Assembly (NCBI GenBank): GCA_020831825.1
Contig: JAFIFW010000012.1
Coordinates: 62,001 to 126,000, forward strand
Length of the DNA: 64,000 nt
From: Methylophaga sp.
Lineage (GTDB): Bacteria; Pseudomonadota; Gammaproteobacteria; Nitrosococcales; Methylophagaceae
Direction of reading: 5' to 3'
Shown: positions 26,663 through 36,395 of the stretch, piece by piece
Layout: each line of letters starts with the position of its first letter
Numbering within the stretch: position 1 is the stretch's first letter
Notes under the pieces: model-generated
Told to the model about the DNA's origin: nothing
Seen by the model: only the letters and a program-made list of their open reading frames with translations
The model's database searches: none
Made by a program: the position numbers and the translations under genes

Positions 26663-27555
26663 CACAGATTTTTGCGCTCAACGACTGGATGCTTCAGCAC
26701 CAGCAACAAGTCGAACTCGCCTTGCAACAAAGACTGGCCGACAGGGATAGTCTGACGTCCCCTCGTCTACTCTCAGCAATGCGTTACTCAACACTGGACG
26801 GCGGCAAACGCTTTCGCGCTCTGCTGGTTTACGCTACAGGTCAAGCACTCGCCGCACCTGTCACAACACTAAATGCCGCTGCGGCTGCGGTCGAAATGAT
26901 TCACGCATATTCTCTGGTACATGATGATATGCCAATCATGGATAACGACGACTTGCGCCGGGGCCGCCCCACTTGCCATAAAGCGTATGACGACGCCACT
27001 GCATTACTGGTCGGTGACGCGCTGCAAACCCTGGCTTTTGAAACACTTTGTGATGACGAAATTGCTCCGGTCAAACAAGCCCGCATGGTGAAAACACTCG
27101 CTCGGGCCGCAGGCGCTTTTGGTATGGCCGGTGGCCAAGCCATTGATCTAGAGTCCGTTGGTAAAACACTGGATTTAAACGCCCTGCAAACAATGCATCA
27201 ATTAAAAACCGGTGCGCTTATCCGAGCCGCGGTGGCCTTGGGTGCTCAGGCCTCTGATAACTATGATGCAACTCAGGCTGAATCTCTTGATCGCTATGCT
27301 GCTGCCATTGGACTGGCATTTCAAGTGCAGGATGATGTGCTAGATGTGACGGCTGACACACAGACACTGGGAAAAACCCAAGGCGCTGATATCGCACTCA
27401 ACAAACCGACTTATCCGTCGCTGATCGGGCTCGAACAAGCCCGACAAAAAGCACAGGACTTGATAGCTGAAGCCATCTCGGCGGTTGAATCTTTGGCCAT
27501 CGACAGCCGTGCTCTGGTCGCCATTGCACATTACGTCATCCAGCGAGCGCACTAG
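26659..27555 (+). CDS. ispA: Farnesyl diphosphate synthase (polyprenyl synthetase)
   Basis: A 298-residue class I prenyltransferase that condenses IPP with DMAPP/GPP to give FPP. The first aspartate-rich motif lies in [13 protein letters not shown] and the second in [23 protein letters not shown] near the N-terminus binds IPP. The start is GTG at 26659, overlapping the xseB stop (GTGA). The dxs gene begins 5 bp after the stop, so precursor supply and chain elongation are co-expressed. Confidence 0.95.
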   Translation: MTQIFALNDWMLQHQQQVELALQQRLADRDSLTSPRLLSAMRYSTLDGGKRFRALLVYATGQALAAPVTTLNAAAAAVEMIHAYSLVHDDMPIMDNDDLRRGRPTCHKAYDDATALLVGDALQTLAFETLCDDEIAPVKQARMVKTLARAAGAFGMAGGQAIDLESVGKTLDLNALQTMHQLKTGALIRAAVALGAQASDNYDATQAESLDRYAAAIGLAFQVQDDVLDVTADTQTLGKTQGADIALNKPTYPSLIGLEQARQKAQDLIAEAISAVESLAIDSRALVAIAHYVIQRAH

Positions 27556-27560
27556 AGGCT

Positions 27561-29393
27561 ATGGACAGCAAGACCTCCTTACTCAAACAGATTAACAGTC
27601 CGGAAGACTTGCGAGCGCTTGAGCGCAAACAACTGCAACCTCTGGCCTCGGAAATCCGTCAGTTGATCATCGAGAGTGTGCAGCAAACAGGTGGTCATAT
27701 CTCCTCCAATCTTGGTGTAGTAGAGCTGACACTGGCACTGCACTATGTGTTTGACACGCCCTATGATCGCCTTGTCTGGGATGTGGGTCATCAGAGCTAT
27801 ACACATAAAATCATCACCGGCAGGCGCGACTTGATGCATACCATGCGTCAGCCTGATGGCTTGTCAGGTTTTCCCAAGCGCAGCGAAAGTGAATACGACA
27901 CTTTTGGGGTTGGTCATTCAAGCACCTCTATCAGCGCTGCATTAGGAATGGCACTGGCCACACAAATGAATGGTGAAGATCGCCACAGCGTTGCTATTAT
28001 TGGCGATGGCGCGCTCACCGCAGGACAGGCTTATGAAGCTCTGGCACATGCCGGTGATCTGGATACCAATCTGCTGGTCATACTTAATGATAACGAAATG
28101 TCGATTTCGAAAAATGTCGGCGGTATGGCCAACTACCTGGCACGTCTGTTATCCGGTAAGTTCTACGCGTCTGCGCGTGAGGGCAGTAAGAAAGTCCTGG
28201 AAATGATTCCGCCCGCCTGGGAAATTGCCAGACGTGCTGAAGAGCATATGAAAGGCATGGTCGTTCCCGGTACTTTGTTCGAGGAAATGGGCTTTAACTA
28301 TATCGGCCCGATTGATGGGCATGATCTGGACACACTGATAGCCACACTGACCAACTTGCGAATGCGCAAAGGTCCTCAATTCCTGCACATCGTGACCAAA
28401 AAAGGCAAAGGCTATGAGCCGGCCGAGCAACAACCATGCAAATATCACGGCGTCAGCCCGGCCAACAGCAAAAAATCAGGCCCCACCTACACCCAGGTGT
28501 TTGGCAATTGGCTGTGTGACATGGCCAGTGAATCCGAAGCGCTGGTTGGCATCACGCCTGCCATGTGTGAGGGGTCTGGACTCAACGCCTTTGCTGAACA
28601 GTTTCCGGATAGATATTTTGATGTCGGCATTGCCGAGCAACATGCCGTCACGCTGGCAGCAGGTATTGCCTGTGAAGGCAAAAAACCGGTCGTCGCTATA
28701 TACTCTACCTTCCTGCAGCGCGCTTATGATCAGTTGATCCACGATGTTGCCATTCAGAATTTGCCGGTGCTATTTGCCATTGACCGCGGCGGTCTGGTCG
28801 GTGCCGATGGCCCAACCCATGCCGGTAGTTTTGATCTCAGTTACCTGCGTTGCATTCCCAATATGCTGGTCATGGCTCCTGCCGATGAAAACGAATGCAG
28901 GCAAATGTTAACCACCGGCTTCCATCACCAAGGACCTGCCGCAGTTCGATATCCCCGAGGTGGTGGACCGGGCAGTCAGATCTCCACACAACTGGAAACA
29001 CTCGAAATCGGCAAAGCGGCGCTCGTTCGCGAAGGCAAAAAAACAGCCATCCTGGCGTTTGGCAGCATGTTGACGCCAGCACTGCAGGCGGCAGAGATAC
29101 TTGATGCTACCGTCATCAATATGCGTTTTATCAAGCCGCTGGACACAGCACTGATTGACCAGCTTGCCGAGCAATATCAACTGCTGGTCACCATCGAAGA
29201 AAATGCCCTGATGGGCGGCGCAGGTAGTGCGGTAAACGAATATCTGCGACAAGTCGGCCACAGCATTGATATTCGCATGCTGGGCTTGCCGGATCGCTAT
29301 GTCGAACATGGTGAACATCAGCAAATGCTGGCCGATTGTGGGCTGGATTCAAACGGATTGGTCGATACCATCAATCGGTTTTTTGCGTCATAA
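27561..29393 (+). CDS. dxs: 1-deoxy-D-xylulose-5-phosphate synthase
   Basis: A 610-residue thiamine-diphosphate enzyme that condenses pyruvate and glyceraldehyde 3-phosphate, the entry step of the MEP isoprenoid pathway. The ThDP/Mg motif runs [18 protein letters not shown] with [12 protein letters not shown] after it. The transketolase central domain has [17 protein letters not shown] and the substrate-site region [14 protein letters not shown]. Length and domains are complete. It follows ispA closely, without its own obvious promoter. Confidence 0.96.
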   Translation: MDSKTSLLKQINSPEDLRALERKQLQPLASEIRQLIIESVQQTGGHISSNLGVVELTLALHYVFDTPYDRLVWDVGHQSYTHKIITGRRDLMHTMRQPDGLSGFPKRSESEYDTFGVGHSSTSISAALGMALATQMNGEDRHSVAIIGDGALTAGQAYEALAHAGDLDTNLLVILNDNEMSISKNVGGMANYLARLLSGKFYASAREGSKKVLEMIPPAWEIARRAEEHMKGMVVPGTLFEEMGFNYIGPIDGHDLDTLIATLTNLRMRKGPQFLHIVTKKGKGYEPAEQQPCKYHGVSPANSKKSGPTYTQVFGNWLCDMASESEALVGITPAMCEGSGLNAFAEQFPDRYFDVGIAEQHAVTLAAGIACEGKKPVVAIYSTFLQRAYDQLIHDVAIQNLPVLFAIDRGGLVGADGPTHAGSFDLSYLRCIPNMLVMAPADENECRQMLTTGFHHQGPAAVRYPRGGGPGSQISTQLETLEIGKAALVREGKKTAILAFGSMLTPALQAAEILDATVINMRFIKPLDTALIDQLAEQYQLLVTIEENALMGGAGSAVNEYLRQVGHSIDIRMLGLPDRYVEHGEHQQMLADCGLDSNGLVDTINRFFAS

Positions 29394-29421
29394 TAGCCTG
29401 TTACCCAGCATAGTTCCCGAG

Positions 29422-29427
29422 TATAAT
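29422..29427 (+). promoter_or_regulatory. Candidate -10 element for queD-folE2
   Basis: A perfect TATAAT lies in the short dxs-queD gap, ending 10 bases before the queD ATG. A start about seven bases downstream would give an almost leaderless transcript. That matches the lack of a Shine-Dalgarno sequence before queD. The -35 region (TGTTAC) is weak. Confidence 0.4.
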
Positions 29428-29437
29428 AGTCAACATT

Positions 29438-29830
29438 ATGAGCGCACTCTATACATTAAAAATTCTGGCTGACTTCGCTTCTGCCCACACCCTGAGAGAC
29501 TACCCAGGGGATTGCAAGCGTATGCACGGCCACAATTGGAAGCTTGAAGTCGAAGTGACCGCGACAGCGCTCAATCAGCATGGCATGGGCATGGATTTCA
29601 AAACCATGAAAACCGCGACCCGTGAATTGGCAAAAACGCTGGATCATCGCTATCTGAATGATATTCCGCCGTTTGATGAAATCAATCCGACAGCAGAAAA
29701 CATTGCCCGATTCTTTTATCAGCGACTGAGCAGCACCCTGAACACAGACACAGCCAGAGTGTCAGGCGTCACGGTCTGGGAAACCGACCGCGCCTGTGTC
29801 AAATACAGTGAGGAAACACCAACACCATGA
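29438..29830 (+). CDS. queD: 6-carboxy-5,6,7,8-tetrahydropterin synthase (QueD)
   Basis: A 130-residue PTPS-family enzyme that converts dihydroneopterin triphosphate to 6-carboxytetrahydropterin for queuosine and deazapurine synthesis. Zinc ligands and the catalytic Cys appear in FASAHTL and [19 protein letters not shown] and LDHRYLND complete the signature. It overlaps folE2 by 4 bp, and folE2 makes its substrate. A PTPS-like side role cannot be excluded. Confidence 0.9.
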   Translation: MSALYTLKILADFASAHTLRDYPGDCKRMHGHNWKLEVEVTATALNQHGMGMDFKTMKTATRELAKTLDHRYLNDIPPFDEINPTAENIARFFYQRLSSTLNTDTARVSGVTVWETDRACVKYSEETPTP

Positions 29831-30636
29831 CCGAACAGACCAAACCTGTCGCCGCTGGCGAAATTGAAGATGTCCAGAACATCAAGGACAAACGTCACAT
29901 CGCTATTGATAAAGTAGGCATCAAGGATATTCGCCATCCAGTCGTGGTCAGTGATCGCACTACCGGTGAACAACACACCATTGCCAACTTCAACATGTAT
30001 GTGAACCTGCCCCACGAGTTCAAAGGCACGCACATGTCTCGTTTTGTTGAGATCCTCAACCAGCACGAACGCGAAATTACGGTTAAATCATTCCATGAAA
30101 TGCTCGGTGAAATGACCGAGCGTCTGGATGCGGAGTCCGGCTATATTGAAATGAGCTTCCCGTATTTTGTAAACAAGGAAGCACCAATTTCAAAGGTCCG
30201 CAGCCTGATGGACTATCAGGTGAGTTTTATTGGTGAAATCAACCACCAGAAAACCAGCATGACGGTTAAAGTCATTGTGCCCGTAACCAGTCTGTGCCCA
30301 TGCTCCAAAAACATTTCCGATTATGGCGCGCACAACCAGCGTTCACATGTGACATTGACTGTGAAAACCGACAGCTTTATCTGGATTGAAGATTTGATTG
30401 ATCTGGTCGAAGAAGAGGCCTCATGCCAAATCTACGGTCTGCTAAAACGTCCTGATGAAAAATACGTCACCGAACATGCCTACGATAACCCAAAATTTGT
30501 CGAAGATATGGTGCGTGATGTGGCAGCCAGACTGAATGCTGATGATCGAATCAAAGCCTATATTGTCGAATCTGAAAACTTTGAGTCGATTCACAATCAC
30601 TCAGCTTATGCTCTGATAAGTAAAGGCTTCGACTGA
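29827..30636 (+). CDS. folE2: GTP cyclohydrolase FolE2 (type IB)
   Basis: A 269-residue FolE2 enzyme that opens GTP to 7,8-dihydroneopterin triphosphate for folate and queuosine. The conserved Cys lies in [20 protein letters not shown] and acidic ligands lie nearby. Unlike zinc-dependent FolE, FolE2 accepts other metals and is often the enzyme used in zinc shortage. The start overlaps queD (ATGA). A strong terminator follows. I saw no Zur box near the operon. Confidence 0.94.
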   Translation: MTEQTKPVAAGEIEDVQNIKDKRHIAIDKVGIKDIRHPVVVSDRTTGEQHTIANFNMYVNLPHEFKGTHMSRFVEILNQHEREITVKSFHEMLGEMTERLDAESGYIEMSFPYFVNKEAPISKVRSLMDYQVSFIGEINHQKTSMTVKVIVPVTSLCPCSKNISDYGAHNQRSHVTLTVKTDSFIWIEDLIDLVEEEASCQIYGLLKRPDEKYVTEHAYDNPKFVEDMVRDVAARLNADDRIKAYIVESENFESIHNHSAYALISKGFD

Positions 30637-30650
30637 TTTAAGGCCAACTC

Positions 30651-30692
30651 AAAAAAAGCCGAGAGCACGCAACGCTCTCTCGGCTTTTTTTT
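30651..30692 (+). terminator. Intrinsic terminator after folE2
   Basis: The stem GCCGAGAG/CTCTCGGC with an 11-nt loop is flanked by an A-run and followed by eight T residues. The A-run and T-run allow it to serve the convergent gene as well. Confidence 0.9.
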
Positions 30693-30707
30693 GTTTGATT
30701 CGGTGCA

Positions 30708-31349
30708 TTAAAAACGCTGCAGTAATTCCAGTCTGTCTCCTTCGCGTCTGATTTCCAGGGTATCCAGAAAGCTCATCCCTAATAGTGTCTGTTGGGGTTG
30801 CGGCCCATCAATGACAATTGCCCTGACGTTGTAACGGCGAATTTCACCAAGCTCGACGCGTTCCAGACGAACTTCATAGGCCAATTCCTCACCTGAAGCT
30901 GTTCTGACTCCTACTCGGGGAGCATTCAGATAATCCAATCCGAGTCGTCTTGCTGTGGCGGCATTCATCGCAATGGCGCTGGCACCAGTATCCACCAGCA
31001 TGTCGACACTGAACCCGTTAATTGAGCCTGTAGTGGAATACAAGCCATTGTGTGGCCAGACACTTACAGTGACCTGCTGCGGCGGGCTAAATGTGCCACC
31101 GATCTGGCCACCCAATTCAAATTCTCGTTGTTGACCATTGATATCAAGCACGGCACGATTACTGTCTGCACTAATCAGCGTCACGCCCTCCGGACTTGAC
31201 TGGTTCAGTGCCAACGTGTGCCGTTGTTGATTGATTTCAACCACTGCAAAATCTCGAAACAGCCCCACTACCAGAATATCCAGCTCAGAAGCCCATACAG
31301 TCGCTTGATTTAGCAGTATAATAAGCAGATACAGATGCGGTGAAATCAT
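30708..31349 (-). CDS. Exported retropepsin-like aspartic protease (TIGR02281-type)
   Basis: A 213-residue protein with a signal peptide (LYLLIILLNQATVWAS), an SH3-like N-terminal region, then a retropepsin fold. The active site is VDTGASAIAMN. A later LGMSFLDTLEI matches the clan AA family with the conserved C-terminal LLGMxFL motif. One Asp-Thr-Gly per chain implies a homodimer. It is probably periplasmic. The substrate is unknown. It converges with folE2 and is divergent from mobA-mobB. Confidence 0.85.
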   Translation of the reverse strand: MISPHLYLLIILLNQATVWASELDILVVGLFRDFAVVEINQQRHTLALNQSSPEGVTLISADSNRAVLDINGQQREFELGGQIGGTFSPPQQVTVSVWPHNGLYSTTGSINGFSVDMLVDTGASAIAMNAATARRLGLDYLNAPRVGVRTASGEELAYEVRLERVELGEIRRYNVRAIVIDGPQPQQTLLGMSFLDTLEIRREGDRLELLQRF

Positions 31350-31397
31350 TAGTTTTATTCCGCAAATTCAGATATTTTTATCTTACAGCGAATATTC

Positions 31398-32528
31398 ATG
31401 ACGTGTGCAGTTTTTCCTGGAGTGACCGGTATTGTGCTGGCTGGAGGTCAGGGGCGACGCATGGGCGGTCAGGACAAAGGTCTGCTGAATTATCAACAAC
31501 AGCCCTTGGTCAAGCACATAATTGACAGACTGGCGCCTCAAGTTGAGTCGATTATCATCAATGCTAACCGAAGTCATCAGCAATATCAGCAATTCGAGTA
31601 TCCGGTAATTACCGATTTGCTTGACGGCTATCAAGGTCCTTTAAGCGGAATGCTCGCCGGCATGAAACAAGCCGAGACTGACTATATTTTGACAGTACCT
31701 TGTGATTGTCCACACATCAGTACGCAGTTGCGCCGGCGCCTGCTGGAAAGTCTTCTATTGCATCAGGCTGATATTGCGGTCGCCCATGATGGAAAGCGCC
31801 TACAACCGGTGTTTTCGTTGATGTCAACGCGACTGCAAGCAGATTTACAAGCCTGGCTGGCTTCTGGCGAACGCAAAATCGATCTGTGGATGCAGCGCCA
31901 CCGACTTGTTGAAGTTGATTTCAGCGACCAGCAAGAATGTTTTATTAACTTCAATCACCCTGAAGATATTACCGAGTACAGACCAGTAGAGTTTCCACTG
32001 CCACTTTTGGGGTTTGCCGCCTTTAGTGGTACTGGCAAAACCAGTTTGCTGGTGAAGTTGATTCCAGAACTCAATGCCCGCGGGCTTCGGCTTGCAGTGG
32101 TCAAACACGCGCATCATCGCTTTGATATCGATGTGCCGGGAAAAGACAGTTACCGAATGCGTGAAGCAGGTGCCAGTCAGGTGGTCGTTGCTTCACGTCG
32201 TTTATTGGCACTCATGCACACACATGCTGATCGGCGGGATGAGCCCGTGTTAGCTGAGTGTTTATCGCGTCTTGATCAGCGGCATCTGGATCTGGTGCTG
32301 GTTGAAGGATTCAAAAAAGAACAATTTGCCAAGATTGAACTACATCGCCCTGAGCTCGGCAAGCCGTTGTTGTATCGTGAGGATCCTTCGGTTATCGCTT
32401 TTGCCACTGATCAACCAGCCAATCTTCCCCTCGAGCTGCCAGTGCTGGATTTGAACAACCTGACACAGATCGCAGATTTTGTTGTTGAGTTTTGTCGAAC
32501 TCAAAAGCAGTCAATGGAGACCGCATGA
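31398..32528 (+). CDS. mobAB: MobA-MobB fusion: molybdopterin guanylyltransferase and GTP-binding adaptor
   Basis: A 376-residue fusion. Residues 1-195 are MobA-like, with the nucleotide loop VLAGGQGRRMGGQDKGLL and VPCDCPHIS, and attach GMP to molybdopterin. Residues about 205-376 are MobB-like, with the P-loop GFAAFSGTGKTSLL and VVKHAHHRFDIDVPGKDSYR. The two are separate adjacent genes in E. coli. The 3' end overlaps moeA (ATGA), so Mo insertion and MGD formation are coupled. The product is bis-MGD-type cofactor for DMSO-reductase-family enzymes such as formate dehydrogenase (pathway inference). Confidence 0.93.
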   Translation: MTCAVFPGVTGIVLAGGQGRRMGGQDKGLLNYQQQPLVKHIIDRLAPQVESIIINANRSHQQYQQFEYPVITDLLDGYQGPLSGMLAGMKQAETDYILTVPCDCPHISTQLRRRLLESLLLHQADIAVAHDGKRLQPVFSLMSTRLQADLQAWLASGERKIDLWMQRHRLVEVDFSDQQECFINFNHPEDITEYRPVEFPLPLLGFAAFSGTGKTSLLVKLIPELNARGLRLAVVKHAHHRFDIDVPGKDSYRMREAGASQVVVASRRLLALMHTHADRRDEPVLAECLSRLDQRHLDLVLVEGFKKEQFAKIELHRPELGKPLLYREDPSVIAFATDQPANLPLELPVLDLNNLTQIADFVVEFCRTQKQSMETA

Positions 32529-33784
32529 CGGAATTTAGCCCCCAGCCCAGCTGCCAGGATCCAGTTGAAGCAATCAAACTGGATGTTCAGTCTGCCCGGG
32601 CACAGATTATGGCTGTCATCACGCCGATTAACAGCTGGCGCAGCTGTGCGCTGAAAGAAGCATTAGGTGAAGTGTTGCATGAGACAATTTACTCGCCTGT
32701 TCAAGTACCTCCACACCACAATTCGGCGATGGATGGCTATGCCATTCACAGTCGTGACTGGCTCGCCGGAATACACAGCTTCCAACTTGCAGGTCACGCC
32801 TACGCAGGCCAACCTTTTTCTGGCAGCCTGACAGCAGGACAGTGCGTCAGAATCATGACCGGAGCGGTCGTTCCAGTGGCCTGTGACACGGTAGTGATGC
32901 AGGAGCGATGTGAAGTCAACGGCTTGTCGGTCAAAATGCATGAAGGCGTTCGAGCTGGACAAAATGTTCGTTATGCCGGTGAAGATCTTCAAATTGGCGA
33001 TGTCGTTGTCGAACAAGGCAGGCGTCTTACACCTGCGGACCTGGGCCTTATCGCTTCGCTCGGTATGGCCGAACTTCGGGTTAGACGTCGGCCACGTATT
33101 GCGTTTTTTTCGACCGGCGATGAACTGAAATCACTTGGTCAGCCATTGGCGCCCGGCCAAATCTATGACAGCAATCGCTATACCCTGTTTGGCATGTTGC
33201 AACGCTTTGGCGCAGACATTCGTGATATGGGTGTCGTTGCCGATGACAAAGATGCGCTCCGAGCAGCTTTGCTGCAAGCCTCAACCGAAGCAGATGTCAT
33301 TATCACTTCTGGCGGCGTGTCTGTCGGTGATGCTGATTATGTCAAAGAAATTCTGACGGAACTGGGGCAGGTCAACTTCTGGAAAATTGCCATGAAACCT
33401 GGCAGGCCCCTGACCTTTGGCCATGTGGGTGACGCAGTGTTTTTTGGACTGCCCGGAAACCCGGTTTCAGTCATGGTGACTTTTTACCAGTTTGTCTTGC
33501 CCGCCCTTCAGCAACTGGCCGGTGAGCCCATTCAGGAACCACTGTTGATCAAGGCTATAGCCGTCAATGACATTCGAAAAAGACCGGGACGCTTTGAGTT
33601 TCAGCGTGGCGTCATGCGAACAGGCGCTGCGGGATCGATTGAAGTCAGTCACTCCGGCGATCAAGGCTCAGGCATCCTGCGCTCAATGAATACCGCAAAT
33701 TGTTTTATTTTGCTGGATGATTACTGCGATGGCATTGCCGCTGGCAGCGAAGTGCTTATCCAGCCTTTCACAGGTCTGATCTAA
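32525..33784 (+). CDS. moeA: Molybdopterin molybdotransferase MoeA
   Basis: A 419-residue enzyme that inserts molybdate into adenylylated molybdopterin. Signatures are PPHHNSAMDGYAIH, GEDLQIGDVV, FFSTGDEL, SGGVSVGDADYVKE and FGLPGNPVSVMVTF. The start is ATG at 32525, within the mobA-mobB stop. Upstream in-frame codons belong to the fusion gene. The ttcA ATG follows the moeA stop directly. Confidence 0.95.
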   Translation: MTEFSPQPSCQDPVEAIKLDVQSARAQIMAVITPINSWRSCALKEALGEVLHETIYSPVQVPPHHNSAMDGYAIHSRDWLAGIHSFQLAGHAYAGQPFSGSLTAGQCVRIMTGAVVPVACDTVVMQERCEVNGLSVKMHEGVRAGQNVRYAGEDLQIGDVVVEQGRRLTPADLGLIASLGMAELRVRRRPRIAFFSTGDELKSLGQPLAPGQIYDSNRYTLFGMLQRFGADIRDMGVVADDKDALRAALLQASTEADVIITSGGVSVGDADYVKEILTELGQVNFWKIAMKPGRPLTFGHVGDAVFFGLPGNPVSVMVTFYQFVLPALQQLAGEPIQEPLLIKAIAVNDIRKRPGRFEFQRGVMRTGAAGSIEVSHSGDQGSGILRSMNTANCFILLDDYCDGIAAGSEVLIQPFTGLI

Positions 33785-34648
33785 ATGACTGAAGCACACA
33801 ACAAACATGCATTTGAGCTTAACAAACTCCGAAAACGACTGCGGCGTCAGGTCGGTCAGGCGATTGCTGACTTCAACATGATTGAAGATGGCGACAAGGT
33901 AATGGTCTGTCTATCCGGCGGCAAGGATAGCTACACCATGCTGGATATCCTGCTCAATCTCAGAGACCACGCGCCAATCAGTTTTGAATTAATCGCGGTG
34001 AATCTTGATCAGAAGCAGCCTGGTTTCCCGGAACACGTATTGCCAGAATATCTGACCAGTATCGGCGTGCCGTTTCATATTATCGAGAAAGACACCTATA
34101 GCATCGTCAAGGAAGTAGTGCCCGAGGGTAAAACCACCTGCGGCATTTGTTCACGGCTGCGTCGTGGTTCACTTTACGGTTTTGCCAGAGAAAATGGCAT
34201 CACAAAAATTGCCTTGGGTCATCATCGGGACGATATTATCGAAACACTGTTTCTGAACATGTTCTACGGCAGCAAAATCAAAGCCATGCCGCCCAAACTG
34301 CTCAGTGACGACAAAACCAATATTGTGATTCGCCCACTGGCTTACGCGCGCGAGTCTGATATTCAACGCTATGCCGATGCACGGCAGTTTCCGATCATTC
34401 CCTGTAACTTGTGCGGCTCACAAGAAAACCTGCAACGTCAGGTCATCAAAGACATGCTGCAAGGCTGGGAAAAACAACACCCTGGACGACTGGAAAATAT
34501 TTTCCGCAGCCTGCAAAACATTTCGCCCTCCCAGTTGGCCGATGGCGAATTATTTGATTTCAAGGGGCTTGAGCTGCAACGTCAGCCCGCGACTGGCAGT
34601 GAGGAATTCACTCTGGATGATCATTTACAACCAGCGTTGGCACGTTGA
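33785..34648 (+). CDS. ttcA: tRNA 2-thiocytidine(32) synthetase TtcA
   Basis: A 287-residue PP-loop ATPase that thiolates C32 of tRNAs. The PP-loop is [12 protein letters not shown]. Two CxxC pairs ([12 protein letters not shown] and [15 protein letters not shown]) bind the Fe-S cluster. [13 protein letters not shown] is the family helix. The ATG abuts the moeA stop (TAAATG). Sharing a transcript with Mo-cofactor genes is unusual but could reflect simple proximity. No clear terminator follows. Confidence 0.95.
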   Translation: MTEAHNKHAFELNKLRKRLRRQVGQAIADFNMIEDGDKVMVCLSGGKDSYTMLDILLNLRDHAPISFELIAVNLDQKQPGFPEHVLPEYLTSIGVPFHIIEKDTYSIVKEVVPEGKTTCGICSRLRRGSLYGFARENGITKIALGHHRDDIIETLFLNMFYGSKIKAMPPKLLSDDKTNIVIRPLAYARESDIQRYADARQFPIIPCNLCGSQENLQRQVIKDMLQGWEKQHPGRLENIFRSLQNISPSQLADGELFDFKGLELQRQPATGSEEFTLDDHLQPALAR

Positions 34649-34857
34649 TTGTATAGAAAAGCACACTCAGACAAGCAAGTTATCCAACATTAGCCAGCAT
34701 CATTACAAACTTGTGACAAGAAGTGCCGCTAAGTCATTGAAAACAAAAATTCAACACCTAACTAATTGTTTTTTATATTGTTTATTCGTCTGTACATTTT
34801 TTAACCATTCCAAGACTGTATGTTACAGATGAATGACTTAGCGTTTTTCTAAACAAT

Positions 34858-34927
34858 TAACCACAGAGTTATCCACAGAAAATGTGAGTAACTCTGCAAG
34901 TCATTGATCTTATCTGCAAGTCACTGA
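34858..34927. repeat. DnaA-box-like pair, palindrome and direct repeat in the ttcA/VOC intergenic region
   Basis: TTAACCACA (34858) and a perfect DnaA-box consensus TTATCCACA (34869-34877) lie 11 bp apart. The second is inside a gapped palindrome running from GAGTTA to TAACTC, with internal CACA/TGTG. Then CTGCAAGTCATTGA (34894) recurs as CTGCAAGTCACTGA (34914). The preceding 150 bases are AT-rich. Two boxes are too few for an origin. A regulatory role is possible. Confidence 0.5.
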
Positions 34928-34929
34928 AA

Positions 34930-35319
34930 TCATGCTTTTGGCGGGGTAAAATCTTCCGAAAACTCCAGCGCATTGCCATCTGGATCGCGACAGAAAAAAG
35001 CGGCGCGACCAGATTTGCTACGGGAAAATTCAATGCCTGCGGCTTCTAATTTGACCGCCAGCTTTTCCAGATCCTCAACCACAAGAGCGATGTGACGATC
35101 ACGACCGCCATGGGCAGGTCTGCCCTCATTGCTGTCAGGATTGGGTAGCTGCATCAAATGTATTTGCTGACCATTGGCGCCAATATCCAGCCATGCCCCA
35201 TCGAACGGAAAGTTGGGACGATTTGGGTTCAGTGGTATCTCCAGTACGTTGCAATAAAAGTCGACGGACTTTTTTACATCCGCAACCAGAAAACTGGCAT
35301 GGGCGATTGATTTAATCAT
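34930..35319 (-). CDS. VOC family (glyoxalase/bleomycin-resistance fold) protein
   Basis: A 129-residue protein with paired beta-alpha-beta modules. HASFLVADVKKSVDFYCNVL contains the first metal His and RHIALVVEDLEKLAVKLEAAG the second. FFCRDPDGNALEFSED supplies the Glu. It is compatible with a metal-dependent lyase, dioxygenase or binding protein. The substrate cannot be assigned. It is a single gene that converges with ttcA. Confidence 0.85.
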   Translation of the reverse strand: MIKSIAHASFLVADVKKSVDFYCNVLEIPLNPNRPNFPFDGAWLDIGANGQQIHLMQLPNPDSNEGRPAHGGRDRHIALVVEDLEKLAVKLEAAGIEFSRSKSGRAAFFCRDPDGNALEFSEDFTPPKA

Positions 35320-35418
35320 GATTACAGTGTCCTTGATAATTGATTGGCATGATGTTTATTGAATGCGCTTGTGGCTGTCAATGACCGACTCACTCAAATG
35401 GCAGCTACAGGGATTCTG

Positions 35419-36324
35419 TCAAACTGAGCTCCGGCGAGCTGCGCTGGCGCGTCTGTCCAGTATCGCAACTCCGTAAGCGGCTGCAAATATGAAACTGCCG
35501 CCTATCCACTCACGAACCGACATGACTTCGCCTATCAATAACCACGCAGCAAAGGCCGCAACCACGAGTTCAAACAAGATGATCACTGCCGAACGATACA
35601 CCGGCATTCTGGCAAGACCATACAGCACGCTGACGGTCATCGACAGGATAATCAGCCCACAAAAAACGCTCCAAAACCATACTGATGTATTGACAACAGG
35701 AAGTTCAATAGATTGCCCGATCAACACCAGTGTGGCGATCAGCACCACGCCCCAGAACACTGCCGAGATTTTCAGTGGCATAGGTACAGCGGCCAGTTTT
35801 CGGCTCAGCACGTTGTTAATAGAAAAACATAACCCCGCAATCAGCCCCAGCCAATCGCCCAGACCACGCGGCCAGGGCAGACCAAAGTCAGGATGCCAGA
35901 GCATCATCACGGTCCCCGCCATGGCTAACAACATCAATACAACGGCGCGCTGAGATAACTGTTCTCCCAACCACCAGCGTCCAATCAAAATGGTCCAAAC
36001 CGGCGACAGAAAGAATAAAAGCATAACCCGCATGACATCGCCCTCAATCAAGGCGACCAGGAAAGTCAGATTGGTAATGCCTGCGATCAACATCAGCCAT
36101 AACAGTTCTACAGGCATCTGTTGCCATGTCTTTTTATACTTCCATAAAGACGGAAGGCTGATCATTGCAGCTGTCAGGTACATTATCAGGGTTACCCAGA
36201 CCACTGACATTCCTGCGGCCTCAAATAGTCGCATGGGATACCAGATCAGTCCCCACATCGCTGAGGAGTATAGAATTCCGGCGATTGCCAAAGGATATTC
36301 TGCGCGTTGTGAAATTTGAATCAT
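35419..36324 (-). CDS. EamA/DMT superfamily transporter
   Basis: A 301-residue inner-membrane protein with about ten helices in two EamA repeats. The first contains GLIWYPMRLFEAAGMSVVW and the second GLCFSINNVLSRKLAAVP. The C-terminus ends in a positively charged tail. Family members export amino acids or metabolites, and the substrate here is unknown. I chose the ATG at 36324 over a TTG at 36330. It is divergent from dapC, with 71 bp between. Confidence 0.85.
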   Translation of the reverse strand: MIQISQRAEYPLAIAGILYSSAMWGLIWYPMRLFEAAGMSVVWVTLIMYLTAAMISLPSLWKYKKTWQQMPVELLWLMLIAGITNLTFLVALIEGDVMRVMLLFFLSPVWTILIGRWWLGEQLSQRAVVLMLLAMAGTVMMLWHPDFGLPWPRGLGDWLGLIAGLCFSINNVLSRKLAAVPMPLKISAVFWGVVLIATLVLIGQSIELPVVNTSVWFWSVFCGLIILSMTVSVLYGLARMPVYRSAVIILFELVVAAFAAWLLIGEVMSVREWIGGSFIFAAAYGVAILDRRASAARRSSV

Positions 36325-36360
36325 GGCCAAAGCTTATAACACGAGTCACGCCTGAGCCGT

Positions 36361-36366
36361 TATAAT
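36361..36366 (+). promoter_or_regulatory. Candidate -10 element for dapC-dapD
   Basis: A perfect TATAAT lies 29 bases before the dapC ATG, in the EamA/dapC divergent gap. The -35 at 17-18 bp spacing is poor (AACACG), so strength may depend on an activator. Confidence 0.4.
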
Positions 36367-36395
36367 GAGGGAATTTTTTTCAATCCAAGACCGTT

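Noticed and set aside
34858-34877. Two DnaA-box-like 9-mers as a replication origin
   Set aside because: Only two sites, no adjacent dnaA/dnaN/gidA genes and no array of boxes.
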